NCBI GenBank assembly: GCA_964388485.1
Contig: CAYMAS010000010.1
Span: forward strand, 1-64,000
DNA from: JBCDKH01 sp964388485
GTDB taxonomy: Bacteria > Planctomycetota > Phycisphaerae > Tepidisphaerales > Tepidisphaeraceae
Reading direction: 5' to 3'
DNA length: 64,000 nucleotides
Position 1 is the stretch's first letter. Each line of letters begins with the position of its first letter. The translations under genes were made by a program, and so were the position numbers. The notes beneath the pieces were generated by a model, which was not told the DNA's origin, ran no database searches, and saw only the letters and a program-made list of their open reading frames with translations. Shown here piece after piece: positions 42,428-49,410 of the stretch.

Positions 42428-43972
42428 TCACGCGGCGAGACGCTGCTCGTTCTGGAGCAACGATCGGATCGCGTCGCCGAGGGAGGTCGACGAGCCACGG
42501 GTGCCACGCGACTGCTTGACGCGTGATGCGAAGGTGGCAGCGTCGAGGGAGCGGGCATGGATGATCGGCAGGCCCAGTGACGCCGTTGCGGGCAGGCCGG
42601 TCGGCGTCGGGTCGATGACGGCGGCGTGACGAGCGACGAGATCGCCAAGCCGGTCGGACGTCGAAACGTCTCGGCCCTCGTGCCAGCCGCGACCAGCGAG
42701 CGTCGCGCCGCTACGGCGGGCCATCTTGCCGATGCCGCGGACGAAGTTGGGGACGATGAGCAATGCCTGCCACTGCCGCAGATTGACCTCGGCCGCCTCG
42801 ACGCCACCGGCCCGCAGGCGGCCGACGAGGTAGCTGCTCGGGCCGCCGCTGCTTTGCAGCGCGAACGGCTTCGCACGAAGTTCGTCGGCGATCATCTCCC
42901 AAACCACACGCTGGCTGCTGAACCGTTCGACCTCCGGCGGCACGACGTCCTCCGGCAGGTCGTACGCGAGCAATGTCCCGCGACCGGTCGTCTTGCTCGC
43001 CCCGTGGCCCCAGCCGGCGATGCGGATCCGATTCGCTGGCCATCCCGCTTCCTGCCACGACGTCTGCCAAGCGGCATCGGCCAGCACGATTGCATCGACG
43101 TTAGAAGCCGGCGGCGTCGGTTGTCGCTCGCTGGCGATCCAGGTGATCCACGGCAGGCGGTCCGACACCACGCCCGGCAGCTCCCGCCGCGTCACGTCGG
43201 CCACGACCACAGCCGACGCGGTCGACGCGGCATCGGCAAGGGTGAGCGTCGATGACGTTCGTGGATCGTCCGTGTCCAGCCGCACCGCCTCGGGTAACGC
43301 TGCCGCGAGGTGTCGGCCGGCGTCGCTGAAGAGTCCGAACGTCGAGCCGGCGGCGACGAGAAGGTCGTTCGCCTGGGGCACGCGACGGGCCACGTTCGCC
43401 ACCTCGTCGTTGTGGTGCTGTGTCGCCGCGACGAGTTGCCGTCGGGCGGCTTCGATGAGGTCGACCACTGGCTGGCCGCCGACAGGCAACGAGTCGCTCG
43501 GCAGGTGCAGGTTCGCCGGCGGCGACCAACCGCGATGCCGACGGGCGTAGGCGGCCAGATCGGCGGCACCGGCGAAGGGCACCAGTCGGCCCTCCTCGAT
43601 TGCCTCGCTCACATCGGCTGATCCGAGGGCCAGTCGCATCGAGCGGGCGTCGGGCCAGATGACCGCGAGACTGCCGCAGCCGGTGAGGCGTTTGAGCATC
43701 GCCACGACGTGGCCGAGATGGTTGGGCGCGACGAGGGCGACGCTTTTGGACCCAACGTCGATGTCGCTCGTCAAGTGCCGGCCGACGGTCGCAGGAGCGG
43801 TCGATCCGCCGACCCAGCCGCTGTCGGTGCGGGCGACGAGGCTGCCGTCGCGGCCACGGTACCACGTCACGCCGGGCCCGAACCCGCCGCCGACCGGTTC
43901 GCCCATGGCCGCGAGGTTGTGTCGAAGGTGATCGGCTGCTTGGGCTTGAAGCGTCTCGTCGATGGGCGGCAC
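42428..43972 (-). CDS. Conserved hypothetical protein, ANL-like or surface enzyme not identified
   Basis: A 514-residue soluble protein from a GTG at 43972; the frame is open to 44173 but that would run into the divergent dapF gene. Segments such as SVALVAPNHLGHVVAMLKRLTG, SLAVIWPDARSMRLALGS, and the C-terminal AAVIDPTPTGLPATASLGLPIIHARSLDAATFASRV are distinctive. I do not recognise a family. It has alternating Rossmann-like strands but no complete nucleotide motif. GC3 bias is consistent with real coding. It is divergent from dapF with 60 bases between starts. Confidence 0.7.
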   Translation of the reverse strand: MPPIDETLQAQAADHLRHNLAAMGEPVGGGFGPGVTWYRGRDGSLVARTDSGWVGGSTAPATVGRHLTSDIDVGSKSVALVAPNHLGHVVAMLKRLTGCGSLAVIWPDARSMRLALGSADVSEAIEEGRLVPFAGAADLAAYARRHRGWSPPANLHLPSDSLPVGGQPVVDLIEAARRQLVAATQHHNDEVANVARRVPQANDLLVAAGSTFGLFSDAGRHLAAALPEAVRLDTDDPRTSSTLTLADAASTASAVVVADVTRRELPGVVSDRLPWITWIASERQPTPPASNVDAIVLADAAWQTSWQEAGWPANRIRIAGWGHGASKTTGRGTLLAYDLPEDVVPPEVERFSSQRVVWEMIADELRAKPFALQSSGGPSSYLVGRLRAGGVEAAEVNLRQWQALLIVPNFVRGIGKMARRSGATLAGRGWHEGRDVSTSDRLGDLVARHAAVIDPTPTGLPATASLGLPIIHARSLDAATFASRVKQSRGTRGSSTSLGDAIRSLLQNEQRLAA

Positions 43973-44032
43973 CTCGTCTTTATCGGGACACGGCGGCGTG
44001 TCGCTGCACGGGTTCGCTCCGTAGCCTGCGGC

Positions 44033-44986
44033 ATGCCGCAGAACTCGCGACAGCCGACGCTCGACTTCGTCAAGATGCACGGTGCGGGCAACGACTACGT
44101 CTACGTCGATGCGGTGCGTCAGACGCTGCCGAGTGATCTGCCGGATCTGGCACGCCGCATGAGCGATCGCCACTTCGGCATCGGCGGCGACGGCTTGATC
44201 CTCGTCCTGCTGCCGACCGACCCGCAGACGTCAGACGTCAGGATGCAAATGTTCAACCTCGACGGCAGCGAAGGCCAGATGTGCGGCAACGGGATCCGCT
44301 GTGTCGCGAAGTTCACGGTCGATGAGGACCTCGTCGAACGCGATGCGGCGACGATTCGCGTCGAGACGGCCAGCGGCGTCCGGCAGGTCGAGGTGCTGCG
44401 GGAAAAAGGTCGCGTCATCGGCGCGACCGTCGACATGGGCCAAGCGACCTTCGGCGTCGAGGCTGTCGGTGCGGACATCTCGCAGTTGGAGATGAACGGG
44501 GATCTGGTCCGTCTTCCAACCGCCGATGTCGTTGCAGATCCACGTCGGCGAGTCGGTGCTGCAGAATCCGAGCAGGCGGAGCAAGCTCCGCGGCTACCTC
44601 AGATGCAGGCGACCCTCGTCTCCACCGGCAACCCGCACGCGGTCGTCTTCGTGGATGACCTTGACGCCGTGGACGTGCCGACGGAAGGTCCGCGATGGGC
44701 CGAGCACCAAGCCTTCCCGAACGGCATCAACGCCCACTTCGCCCAGGTGCTGGCAAGGGATCACTTGCGCGTCATCCATTGGGAACGCGGCAGCGGCCCA
44801 ACACTGGCGTGCGGCACCGGTGCCTGCGCCACCCTCGCCGCCGCCGTGCAGCAAGGACTCGCTGATCGGCGAGCTCGCGTCGATGTGCCCGGCGGAACGC
44901 TCGAGATCGCGTGGGACCAGGCAACCAACCGCCTGTCGATGACAGGCCCGGCTGCGACCGCATTCCGCGGCACCTGGTCCGCGTGA
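44033..44986 (+). CDS. dapF: Diaminopimelate epimerase with repeat-derived in-frame insertion
   Basis: A 317-residue DapF that epimerises LL- to meso-diaminopimelate for lysine and peptidoglycan. Both catalytic cysteines are present: Cys84 in MCGNGIRC and Cys260 in LACGTGAC, with FVKMHGAGNDYVYVD at the start. It is about 40 residues longer than the usual 275. The extra length falls between VDMGQATF (about 133) and STGNPHAVVF (197), a surface segment between strands. There, residues 182-191 (AEQAPRLPQM) are encoded by a 31-base palindromic repeat also found between genes at 26.5 and 51.1 kb. The frame is kept and catalytic motifs are intact, so the enzyme is probably active. Confidence 0.95.
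   Translation: MPQNSRQPTLDFVKMHGAGNDYVYVDAVRQTLPSDLPDLARRMSDRHFGIGGDGLILVLLPTDPQTSDVRMQMFNLDGSEGQMCGNGIRCVAKFTVDEDLVERDAATIRVETASGVRQVEVLREKGRVIGATVDMGQATFGVEAVGADISQLEMNGDLVRLPTADVVADPRRRVGAAESEQAEQAPRLPQMQATLVSTGNPHAVVFVDDLDAVDVPTEGPRWAEHQAFPNGINAHFAQVLARDHLRVIHWERGSGPTLACGTGACATLAAAVQQGLADRRARVDVPGGTLEIAWDQATNRLSMTGPAATAFRGTWSA
44550..44607. repeat. GCGGAGC palindromic element, copy B, inside dapF
   Basis: The core at 44576-44606 matches copy A (26534-26564) at all but one of 31 bases and copy C (51097-51127) at all but one. Similarity to the copy C region extends upstream (GTCGGTGC and AATCCG blocks), so the insertion is longer than the core, perhaps 60-80 bases. It reads through dapF in frame. 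Confidence 0.88.
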
Positions 44987-45034
44987 AGAGCGTCAGTCGC
45001 AAGCCGCGGACCTCTCACGTCGCGCCGCCTCTTT

Positions 45035-45123
45035 GTCTTCCTGAGCGAGCGCAGCGAGTCAAAGGACCTCGTCCGCCCGCTCCGGAGGACCAGGCGAGGT
45101 CCCTCGGCTGCGCTCGGGATGAC
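45035..45123. repeat. CGTCATCCC-type inverted repeat, third copy
   Basis: Left arm 45035-45071 (GAGCGAGCGCAGCGAGTC then AAGGACCTCG) and right arm 45095-45123 (CGAGGTCCCTCGG, CGCTCGGGATGAC) match the element at 19207-19295 in order, with a separate small hairpin (TCCG/CGGA) at the centre. It lies just after dapF in the gap 44987-45333, in which I see no gene. Confidence 0.85.
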
Positions 45124-45155
45124 GGAGGAGGCAGCATTCAAGTAAGGTGCTCTAA

Positions 45156-45320
45156 TGAGCCGCGGACCCACGGTCCGCCGGTCTGACGAGTTTCGTAACT
45201 CAGAACCGTCACGCCGTCCCCGCAGGACATTCACGTCGCGAGGTGAACCCTCTGCACGAAGCGTCGCGTGCTGCAGCTTACAAAGCTCGTCAGACCGGCG
45301 GACCGTGGGTCCGCGGCTCA
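45156..45320. mobile_element. MITE-like element 1 with perfect 35-bp terminal inverted repeats
   Basis: A 165-bp element. Bases 45156-45190 (TGAGCCGCGGACCCACGG ... CTGACGAG) are the exact reverse complement of 45286-45320. Each arm is itself palindromic (GCGGACC-CAC-GGTCCGC). The 95-base centre has no credible coding sequence. The element ends 3 bases before the 10-N assembly gap, so target-site duplication cannot be judged. A diverged second copy in opposite orientation lies at 49182-49345. No transposase is encoded, so mobility would depend on a gene elsewhere. Confidence 0.9.
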
Positions 45321-45323
45321 CGG

Positions 45324-45333
45324 NNNNNNNNNN
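45324..45333. other. Assembly gap of 10 N
   Basis: Exactly ten undetermined bases, a typical scaffolding placeholder; the true distance is unknown. It adjoins the MITE-like element, consistent with the repeat breaking the assembly. The small gene on the minus strand runs into it and is incomplete. Confidence 0.98.
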
Positions 45334-45561
45334 CGCTTTGCGATCTGCGGATTGGGAGTCGACGAGGCCTTCCTCGTGGTCCGTCGTGCCGCCGGTGCCG
45401 GCTTGGCGGGGGTGGCGGTGGGGTGTGGGTTGATCCTCGCCCTTCGGGGCCTGGTCCCAGCCAAGTTGCGTCTCCTCCTTCATGGAGTGATCCGCGTCGT
45501 CGGCTTGGCCGGGCAAGGGTTCGGCGTCGCCGGGTTTGCTTTGAGGGTGTTCCGTGGACAT
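45334..45561 (-). CDS. Small hydrophilic protein, 3' end lost in gap
   Basis: At least 76 residues from an ATG whose first base overlaps the upstream gene's TGA (TGATG), so translation is probably coupled. The sequence is polar and disordered, rich in Pro, Gly, Asp, Gln and His (MSTEHPQSKPGDAEPLPG, GTGGTTDHEEGLVDSQSADRK). It reaches the 10-N gap without a stop. No family is recognised. A small stress- or DNA-associated disordered protein is possible, but that is only a guess from composition. Confidence 0.55.
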
Positions 45562-45911
45562 CAGGCGTTCTCCTTTGTGTGGGGCGATTCCTGTGGAGCA
45601 AGGCCGGCGTCATCGGCGTGGGGGTGCTTCATCGCGTCCGCCCGGCCGTCGTGGGCGATCGAGTCGGTGGGGTCGACGGCATCGCCCTGGTTTTGCGGAT
45701 CCTGGCCGGCGAGCGACGTCAGGCGGCCGTCGTCGTTGTCGTTGCGGGTCGAGCCTTGAACGCTGTCGGGCCGCTCGTCGGGAACGGTATCGGGCGCTTC
45801 GAGTTGGCCGCCGGGCGTCTTGCCGGGATGGCCGCGTTCGTACGTCTCGCTGGTGTCCGGCATGTCGACCGGACGCTCGGGCTCTTGAGGCATCACGACA
45901 GCATGAGGCAA
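45561..45911 (-). CDS. Small hydrophilic disordered protein
   Basis: A 116-residue polar protein (MPHAVVMPQEPERPVDMPD, GQLEAPDTVPDERPDSVQG, SLAGQDPQNQGDAVDPTDS) without hydrophobic core, likely disordered. Composition resembles the next gene, with which it overlaps by one base. It begins 31 bases after... upstream PH-domain gene's stop lies on the far side at 45943, and both are on the minus strand with the PH gene upstream in sequence but downstream in reading order is reversed: transcription runs from the PH side toward the gap. An ATG six codons in (45893) is an alternative start. Confidence 0.55.
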   Translation of the reverse strand: MPHAVVMPQEPERPVDMPDTSETYERGHPGKTPGGQLEAPDTVPDERPDSVQGSTRNDNDDGRLTSLAGQDPQNQGDAVDPTDSIAHDGRADAMKHPHADDAGLAPQESPHTKENA

Positions 45912-45942
45912 TGCCGCCGACGCTGGAAGGCTTAAAACGCCT

Positions 45943-46509
45943 TTACCCGCCCATGTCCATCTTGATGACGCCCCGCTGACGCTTGACGGCGATAACGCGT
46001 TGCTTGAGGTTCTCGAACAACGGCCGGGGATCGCTGACGCTGCGAAGCTCCAGCTCCGGCGTCGAGCGGTCGTCGCTGGTGATGTGGATGGAACCGACGC
46101 CGAACAGCTTGTCGAGCGGGCCTTGCCGCATGCGGACGTCGTTGACGTGCCAGAGCTCGAGGGTGTCGATGTTCGTCGTGATCAGGCCGTGCTCGAAGTC
46201 GATGCGGTAGTTGGTGATTTTGAAGCGGTTGCGTTTGACCCACAGAGACGGGAAGAAGAACAACCCCACGCCGATCGGGATGAGGAACCACAGCCACCAC
46301 GGCGGCCCGGTCTCGGTCAAGAAGAAGGCCAGCACCGGAATCGCCGCCAGAACGAGGCCGACGGTGAGCCACATGAGCACGAGGCCCAACTCGCCGCGAA
46401 GCAGCGGACTGCCTTCGTAGTAGACGATTTCCTGGTCCTCTTCCGTCGCCTTGTGCGGGCCGTCGCCGGTGATGAGGTCGGTCGGATGGGGCTCGTGCGT
46501 GTCGTCCAT
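45943..46509 (-). CDS. Membrane protein with bacterial PH domain
   Basis: A 188-residue protein with two membrane segments (LGLVLMWLTVGLVLAAIPVLAFFL and WWLWFLIPIGVGLFFFP, about 42-90) followed by a PH-like domain: VKRNRFKITNYRIDFEHGLITTNIDTLELWHVNDVRMRQGPLDKLFGVGSIHI. This is the typical YdbS/YdbT-type bPH2 pattern. Its function is not established. It follows the flavoprotein gene by 6 bases, so they likely share a transcript, with the two small hydrophilic genes further downstream. Confidence 0.85.
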   Translation of the reverse strand: MDDTHEPHPTDLITGDGPHKATEEDQEIVYYEGSPLLRGELGLVLMWLTVGLVLAAIPVLAFFLTETGPPWWLWFLIPIGVGLFFFPSLWVKRNRFKITNYRIDFEHGLITTNIDTLELWHVNDVRMRQGPLDKLFGVGSIHITSDDRSTPELELRSVSDPRPLFENLKQRVIAVKRQRGVIKMDMGG

Positions 46510-46515
46510 GGCCGC

Positions 46516-47640
46516 TCACGATAACGCGGGCGACGCGACAGGCGAATCGGCGGAACCGCCGGCGGTCTTGCCGGTCAGCCGCAGGCCCAGATGCGAGAGC
46601 ATCGGCAGCGTCCTGGCCAGTTGCACGGTCGCGGCGGCGGAGGCGTCGTGCGACATTGCCTTCGCAAACAGCCGGCACGACCAGCGGCGGGTCCGCCACA
46701 GCTTGCGGTAGACGGCGTCGAGCGTCGCCGGATCACGACCTTCCACCAGACACATTGCGGCGGCATGGGCGGACGCGATTGCCAGACCCATGCCCTCGCC
46801 GCCGATCGGTTCGAGCGCCGCCACACTGTTGCCGATCGGCAGGACGCCAGGCGACCACGTCGGTGACGGCCTTGGAGCAAACCGCGGCAACGGCGACGCC
46901 TTCCAAGGCCGCACCCGCTCGGCCCTTCGCAACGCATCGCCGAACGCCGGGTTCTCCCGCAGCAGCCGTTGCAAGAGTTCGTCGTGCGGCTCGCCCTGCC
47001 GCAGCTTGGCGGCGGGCACGTTCATCGCGACGTTCCAGATCAGCCGCTCACCGTCGCGAACCGGAGCGACGCCGACGTAGTGCCCGCGAAGGGCGAAGAG
47101 GCCGATGGTGGCGAAATCGAGGCGGACGTTCGTGAAGTGAGCCTTGAGGCCGAGGTCGCCGGTCGGTCGCGGTGGCTGGTCGGTTGCTCCGGACAGGGTG
47201 CCCTTGCCGTCGGCGAGGACGATTTGATCGGCTTCCAGGACGTCGCCATTGGCCAGGAACGCCTTGCACTGTTCCAGCCGCAGCACCCGCTGGCCGAGCC
47301 GTCGTTCGACCGACGCCGGCAAGTCCTCGACCAACGCCGGGTCCATTGTCCAACGCGACACCCCTGCCACCTCCTGCGGCAGCCGCAGCGTCGCGGATCG
47401 GCCGGCTCGGTCGACCATCGTGCTGTGCGTCAGCCGGACGGGGTCGAGTCGGCGCAGGGTGTCACCGAAGCCGATTTGCCGCAGCGTCGCTTGGCCGAGG
47501 CTGCTGAGGCATTCGCCGCAGACCTTGTCGCGTGGGAAGCGGCTGGCTTCGATGATGGTCACGTCGCGCCCCGCGTCCGCGAGCACCTTCGCTGCCGTCA
47601 CGCCCGCGGGTCCCGCACCGATGACCAAGACGCTCGACAT
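46516..47640 (-). CDS. Geranylgeranyl reductase-type FAD-dependent oxidoreductase
   Basis: A 374-residue flavoprotein. The N terminus VLVIGAGPAGVTAAKVLADAGRDVTIIEA is a complete FAD-binding GxGxxG fold, followed by the family motif FPRDKVCGECLS, which is typical of geranylgeranyl-reductase and related halogenase-like enzymes. The second FAD contact is VLPIGNSVAALEPIGGEGMGLAIASA. It may reduce isoprenoid double bonds or hydroxylate a lipid or polyketide substrate. Only motif-level evidence exists. The ATG at 47640 is fixed by the FAD motif. Confidence 0.88.
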   Translation of the reverse strand: MSSVLVIGAGPAGVTAAKVLADAGRDVTIIEASRFPRDKVCGECLSSLGQATLRQIGFGDTLRRLDPVRLTHSTMVDRAGRSATLRLPQEVAGVSRWTMDPALVEDLPASVERRLGQRVLRLEQCKAFLANGDVLEADQIVLADGKGTLSGATDQPPRPTGDLGLKAHFTNVRLDFATIGLFALRGHYVGVAPVRDGERLIWNVAMNVPAAKLRQGEPHDELLQRLLRENPAFGDALRRAERVRPWKASPLPRFAPRPSPTWSPGVLPIGNSVAALEPIGGEGMGLAIASAHAAAMCLVEGRDPATLDAVYRKLWRTRRWSCRLFAKAMSHDASAAATVQLARTLPMLSHLGLRLTGKTAGGSADSPVASPALS

Positions 47641-47793
47641 CCACCGGAAGGTTATGCGGAACGAGTCCAGGCCTGTTCTTTCACCCACTCTGGTAGCCGC
47701 CTCCACCACCTGCAAGTCGGCAACTAAGTGATATTTTGCCGCACCCGAAACCCTTGATTGTCCCGCCGAGCGTCTCAACCATGCCCGTTCCCC

Positions 47794-48747
47794 ATGAGCG
47801 TCGAAACCATCAACGAAAAAGCAGCCGGCGAATACTTCACCCGTGCCCGTGAAGCCGAAAATGCCGGCGAACTTGACAAAGCCGTCGAGCACTACGACCG
47901 CGCTCTGGGCGAAGATCCGGATCACGACGAGGCCTGCTTCCGCCTGGCTCGCCTCTACGATCAGCACGGTAACGACACGCAGGCGATCGAGCTCTACGAA
48001 CGCATCTGCGGCGGCAGCCCGGTGCCGCTGAGCGCGCTGATGAACCTGGCCGTCCTCTACGAAGACAACAACATGTTCGAAGAGGCGCGTCGTTGCCTCG
48101 AGGCGGTGTTGGCGACGGATCCGAACCACAAGCGGGCCCGACGGTTCCTCGGCGACGTCGATGCCGCCCACGATCGGTCGGCCGAAGAGGAAGAGCGGGC
48201 CCGTCAGCAGCGGGACGCGGTTCTGGACATGCCGGTCTACGACTTTGAATTGAGCGTTCGTGCCCGCAACGCGCTCAAGAAGATGAACATCGAGACGATC
48301 GGCGACCTGCTTCGCGTCCGCGAGCAGGACCTGATGGGCTTCAAGAACTTCGGCGAAACGAGCCTCTCGGAGATCAAGAGCCTGCTCGCGGCCAAGGGTC
48401 TGCGACTCGGGCAGCTGATCGAAGACGGCGTGGTCTCGACCCCTGACGATCCGGCGGCAGCGGCGGGTTACTTCGTCGAAGGTGCCGCGGCCCCCGAGGC
48501 GGCGGCGGCGTCAACGGGCGGGCTCGACAGCGAGATGCCCGGCGAGCTCCTGGAGCGGCCGATCGGCGACCTCGACTTCTCCGTCCGCAGCCGCAAGGCC
48601 CTGCAGCGGCTCAACATCCAGACGGTCGGCGAACTCGCCGCCAAAACGGAAGAAGAGCTGCTGGCCTGCAAGAACTTCGGGCAAACAAGCCTCAACGAGA
48701 TCCGCCAAATCCTTGCCAGCTTCGGCATCGGGCTGCGGAAGGATTGA
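47794..48747 (+). CDS. TPR protein with two RNA polymerase alpha C-terminal domains
   Basis: A 317-residue soluble protein. Residues 10-120 hold about three TPRs (AAGEYFTRAREAENAGELDKAVEHYDRALGEDP, ACFRLARLYDQHGNDTQAIELYERI). Two alphaCTD modules follow. The first, at about 148-206, contains ELSVRARNALKKMNIETIGDLL and GFKNFGETSLSEIKSLL. The second, at about 247-317, contains DFSVRSRKALQRLNIQTVGELAA and CKNFGQTSLNEIRQIL. In RNA polymerase alpha these helix-hairpin domains bind UP-element DNA and activators. Here they are detached from the polymerase subunit and fused to a protein-interaction domain, suggesting a transcription-coupled adaptor. The function is unproven. Confidence 0.93.
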   Translation: MSVETINEKAAGEYFTRAREAENAGELDKAVEHYDRALGEDPDHDEACFRLARLYDQHGNDTQAIELYERICGGSPVPLSALMNLAVLYEDNNMFEEARRCLEAVLATDPNHKRARRFLGDVDAAHDRSAEEEERARQQRDAVLDMPVYDFELSVRARNALKKMNIETIGDLLRVREQDLMGFKNFGETSLSEIKSLLAAKGLRLGQLIEDGVVSTPDDPAAAAGYFVEGAAAPEAAAASTGGLDSEMPGELLERPIGDLDFSVRSRKALQRLNIQTVGELAAKTEEELLACKNFGQTSLNEIRQILASFGIGLRKD

Positions 48748-48749
48748 GC

Positions 48750-49052
48750 CGAATCCAACTCCGAAGTAGCGTCTCGAAGCAGCGCGGTGCGACGCACCTG
48801 CAGCGTCACGGAGCCGCGTCTGGGAGGTCCCGGCAGGTCAACAGCAGGCGAGACGACATCGGGCCGGAAGGCTTCGACAGCCGATGCAAGATCGCCGTGG
48901 CGGATCGACGTTCCGGCCTGTCGAGCCATCGCCTCGGCGGCACCGGGCGCGTCGGGATCGGCAACGAACCGCGCGTCGGCCGCATCGACTATCGCAGCCC
49001 GCAGATAGTGATGACCGGAACCGCCGACGAACAGGATGCGCGGCCGCTGCAT
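48750..49052 (-). pseudogene. Possible truncated Gfo/Idh/MocA-type oxidoreductase fragment
   Basis: From an ATG at 49052 the minus strand reads MQRPRILFVGGSGHHYLRAA, AADARFVADPDAPGAAEAMARQAG, HGDLASAVEAFRPDVVSPAVD, which looks like the N-terminal NAD-binding part of a Gfo/Idh-type dehydrogenase. After about 75 residues the similarity ends and the frame runs antisense into the 3' end of the TPR gene. It could be a decayed gene. Part of it may simply be chance open frame in GC-rich DNA. Confidence 0.35.
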
Positions 49053-49181
49053 GCCCGAGGGTAAGAGATTTTCCACCAGGCTGCACTTGAGCCGCTGAAG
49101 CCTGTGGGCACGACTCCGTGCATGGCATCGAGTACAGAAGCCGGCCGACGCGGCCGGATAGGGTTGATCGGATTGAGTGGC

Positions 49182-49345
49182 TTCGCCGCGGACACCTGGT
49201 CCGCCGGTCTGACGAGTTGCGGTGCTGCAACCGGTGACGCCTTCGTGCAGAAACGTCTCCTCGCGACGAAAAGCCACCGTGAGAAGGCGGTCCGTGTTGC
49301 AGTTGGCCACCTCGTCAGACCGGCGGACTGTGGGTCCGGGGCTCA
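49182..49345. mobile_element. MITE-like element 2, diverged, opposite orientation
   Basis: The left arm ends GGTCCGCCGGTCTGACGAG (to 49216); the right arm 49311-49345 matches the right arm of element 1 with about two changes. The centre aligns with the reverse complement of element 1's centre: shared blocks GACGC(C)TTCGTGCAG and CCTCGCGACG occur in the same order and spacing. The length is about 163 bases. No open reading frame of note. It lies in the 48748-49410 gap between the TPR gene and glcF. Confidence 0.85.
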
Positions 49346-49410
49346 AGCGGATTTCCTGGTCCTGTCAGCGGCTCGACTCGACGCTGCAGGTCGCGTGACC
49401 TTCGATCGGC

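Noticed and set aside
48468..49346. A protein beginning MSPGPTVRRSDE and a similar MSRGPTVRRSDE frame at 45.2 kb
   Set aside because: These N termini are translations of the MITE-like terminal repeat, which explains their similarity; they do not indicate a protein family.
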